From: Cokeromyces recurvatus
Lineage: Eukaryota; Mucoromycota; Mucoromycetes; Mucorales; Mucoraceae
Direction of reading: 5' to 3'
Assembly (NCBI RefSeq): GCF_025118155.1
Contig: NW_026251421.1
Span: forward strand, 183,116-247,115
DNA length: 64,000 nucleotides
Part shown: positions 62,535-64,000 of the stretch, piece by piece
How positions within the stretch are numbered: position 1 is the stretch's first letter
How the letters are laid out: each line of letters opens with the position of its first letter
Position numbers and translations under genes: made by a program
Notes under the pieces: generated by a model
What the model saw: the letters and a program-made list of their open reading frames with translations, nothing else
Told to the model about the DNA's origin: nothing
The model's database searches: none

Positions 62535-64000
62535 TTAATCCATTCTCGTTTCAAAAGGTATTTCAATTTGTTGATCTAAACCAAGATAACCATCAGAGAT
62601 CAAATAAAGTGTGTATTGATGTTTGCCAAAATGTGCAGGTGTTTCAAATGTTACACTTGTATGGGTTCTATTTACTAACGTTTCATTTGGACCATTTCGC
62701 ATGCTTACTCGTTTTAGGGCTAATAGTTCATCGTTTGCTGTGTCGCCCAAGACAATCCACCAAGACTCATATTGGGGCTTTGGGAAAAATGGGGCATGAA
62801 CACGACCATTATGTTGATAATGCTTTTTTGTGATTCGATTTAGTTGAATCGAGATTTTGTAAGTAGATTCGGGGATCAAATAGGGCTTTTTGGACTCGAT
62901 TTCTGCTTTAAGATGAATAAGTGGCATTCGATTCAATACTTGTCGAATCTATTTTTACAACAATAACAATAATAAACATACATATATGTACCTTTTAATA
63001 TTTGTAATATACATGACTATATTTAAAATCTACTACCTCTTCTCTCTTTTCTTCATCAAGGTCTTTTATATTTGAAAAAATTTGTGTATGAGATAGTTTG
63101 ATCAATTCAGTCAAACTCTTCACAGGTTTGCCCTAAAATATAAAGTTGTTTTTAATAAATAGATATCAATTATTATTATTTCTTTTTTTTTTTTTTTTAC
63201 TTTATGTCGAATTTGAGAAAGCATTTGTTTTTCGATATAAGGCAGTGTCAAAATGGGTGATTCATTCGGCCATCGTGCTTGTTTTACACACTGTAGTAAC
63301 TGCATTATTGTCAAAGATGTCTTTAGGTATCCGTTATCTGCTGCAACATCAATCATTGCTTGGCAAAATCGAATCGCTGAATCCAAAACGGTAATTTGAT
63401 CCGTAATATAATCTGAACTTGGAAGTTCAAGACGACTCACATGAGCCTGTACTAGTACATACGCCTTTACATGTGGACTAATAAAGTTTGGAGTACCTTT
63501 GACCTCATAAGGGATGAACTTTTCAATTTCCGCATTCAATACGTCTTCCTGACATCGTGCTGGTAACTCTTCGTACTCGGGCACATTTCCTAAAACATCC
63601 AAGACATCATCAATTGCTGAATCTCGATGAATGCTGCGTCGGAAATGATGCACTGTCTTTGGGTGAAGATAGTAATAGGACGCAATATGTGCTGATATAA
63701 GAGGTATCAATTCAAAATCATCTATAATCTCTATACATCCAGCCTCCTCTAAGCGTTGTGCTACATCATTAATCATATCTGACAAAAATACATCAATTCC
63801 CTTTTGTGTCATATCATCCAAGCCGTAATAAGTAGGATTCTGTTGCAAACGTCGATAAAAGTAGGTCCATGTTAAATAATCCATAGCGTCTTGTTTTGTC
63901 TTGATCGTTCCACCTACAATTTCAGCATTAATATGGTCATCCAAAAACTTATGAAGACTTGATTCTACAGGGAAGGGCTCATGTAAAAACTTTTTGAAAA
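62535..64000 (-). CDS. ASCC3/Slh1 RNA helicase, C-terminal part (runs off window)
   Basis: Reverse-strand coding enters at base 64000 and runs through exons 64000-63201, 63132-63037 and 62948-62535. It begins FKKFLHEPFPVESSL then DDHINAEIVGGTI and MDYLTWTYFYRRLQQNPTYYGL, the end of the second helicase cassette and the start of its Sec63 domain. The rest reads IASYYYLHPKTVHHFR, ELPARCQEDVLNAEI, HVKAYVLVQAHVSRLELP, FCQAMIDVAADNGYL and WPNESPILTLPYIEKQML. Wording follows ASCC3/Slh1 (helicase of the ribosome-quality-control trigger complex) more closely than the spliceosomal Brr2. The chain ends in a beta-rich fold (WWIVLGDTANDELLALKRVS...). The helicase motifs themselves lie outside the window. 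Confidence 0.9.

Overview
The window is nuclear DNA of a filamentous fungus, most likely an early-diverging Mucoromycota/Mucorales species. The DNA is strongly AT-rich. Genes are separated by poly-A/T-laden spacers and interrupted by many short GT..TAG/CAG introns (about 50-120 nt). The gene set is typical of that group: FluG-type glutamine synthetase-like protein, sphingolipid C9-methyltransferase, a LysM secreted protein, a PRL phosphatase and Fanzor and Tc1/IS630-like mobile-element remains. All gene models were built by hand from splice signals and reading-frame continuity. Exon coordinates are in the evidence fields; no database search was run.

Layout. 1-10 kb: 5' end of VPS13 (-), a PKA catalytic subunit (+), a glutamine-synthetase-like enzyme (+) and a two-domain rhodanese/mercaptopyruvate sulfurtransferase (-). 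10-14.4 kb: an eroded gene relic, then a 2.3-kb element with ~135-bp terminal inverted repeats carrying a broken Fanzor (eukaryotic TnpB-like) gene. 15-26 kb: sphingolipid C9-methyltransferase (+), an EED/LRWD1-like WD40 protein with an AT-hook (-), proteasome beta-1 (-), a small zinc-ribbon ORF (-) and a 1000-residue CORVET subunit of the TGFBRAP1/Vps3 type (+). 26-40.7 kb: PRL phosphatase (+), a Ser/Thr-rich cell-surface protein (-), a two-BIR survivin/Bir1-like protein (+), ataxin-2/Pbp1 (-), a bZIP factor (-), an EamA transporter (-) and a LysM protein (-).

42-64 kb: a seven-knuckle CCHC protein (-), tRNA-splicing endonuclease subunit Sen54 (+), Cef1/CDC5L (-) with three single-base frame breaks in its Myb region, a seven-pass membrane protein (-), an amino-acid permease (+), a Tc1/IS630 transposase relic (-), CSN6 (-) head-to-head with ARFRP1/Arl3 (+), glyceraldehyde-3-phosphate dehydrogenase (+) with an unusual repeated leader, and the 3' end of ASCC3/Slh1 (-).

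The protein genes are mostly single-copy housekeeping genes without operon logic. Convergent pairs are tightly packed (e.g. 93 bp between PRL and the Ser-rich gene). The accessory material is confined to 10-14.4 kb, about 35 kb and about 57 kb. The most notable object is the Fanzor element.
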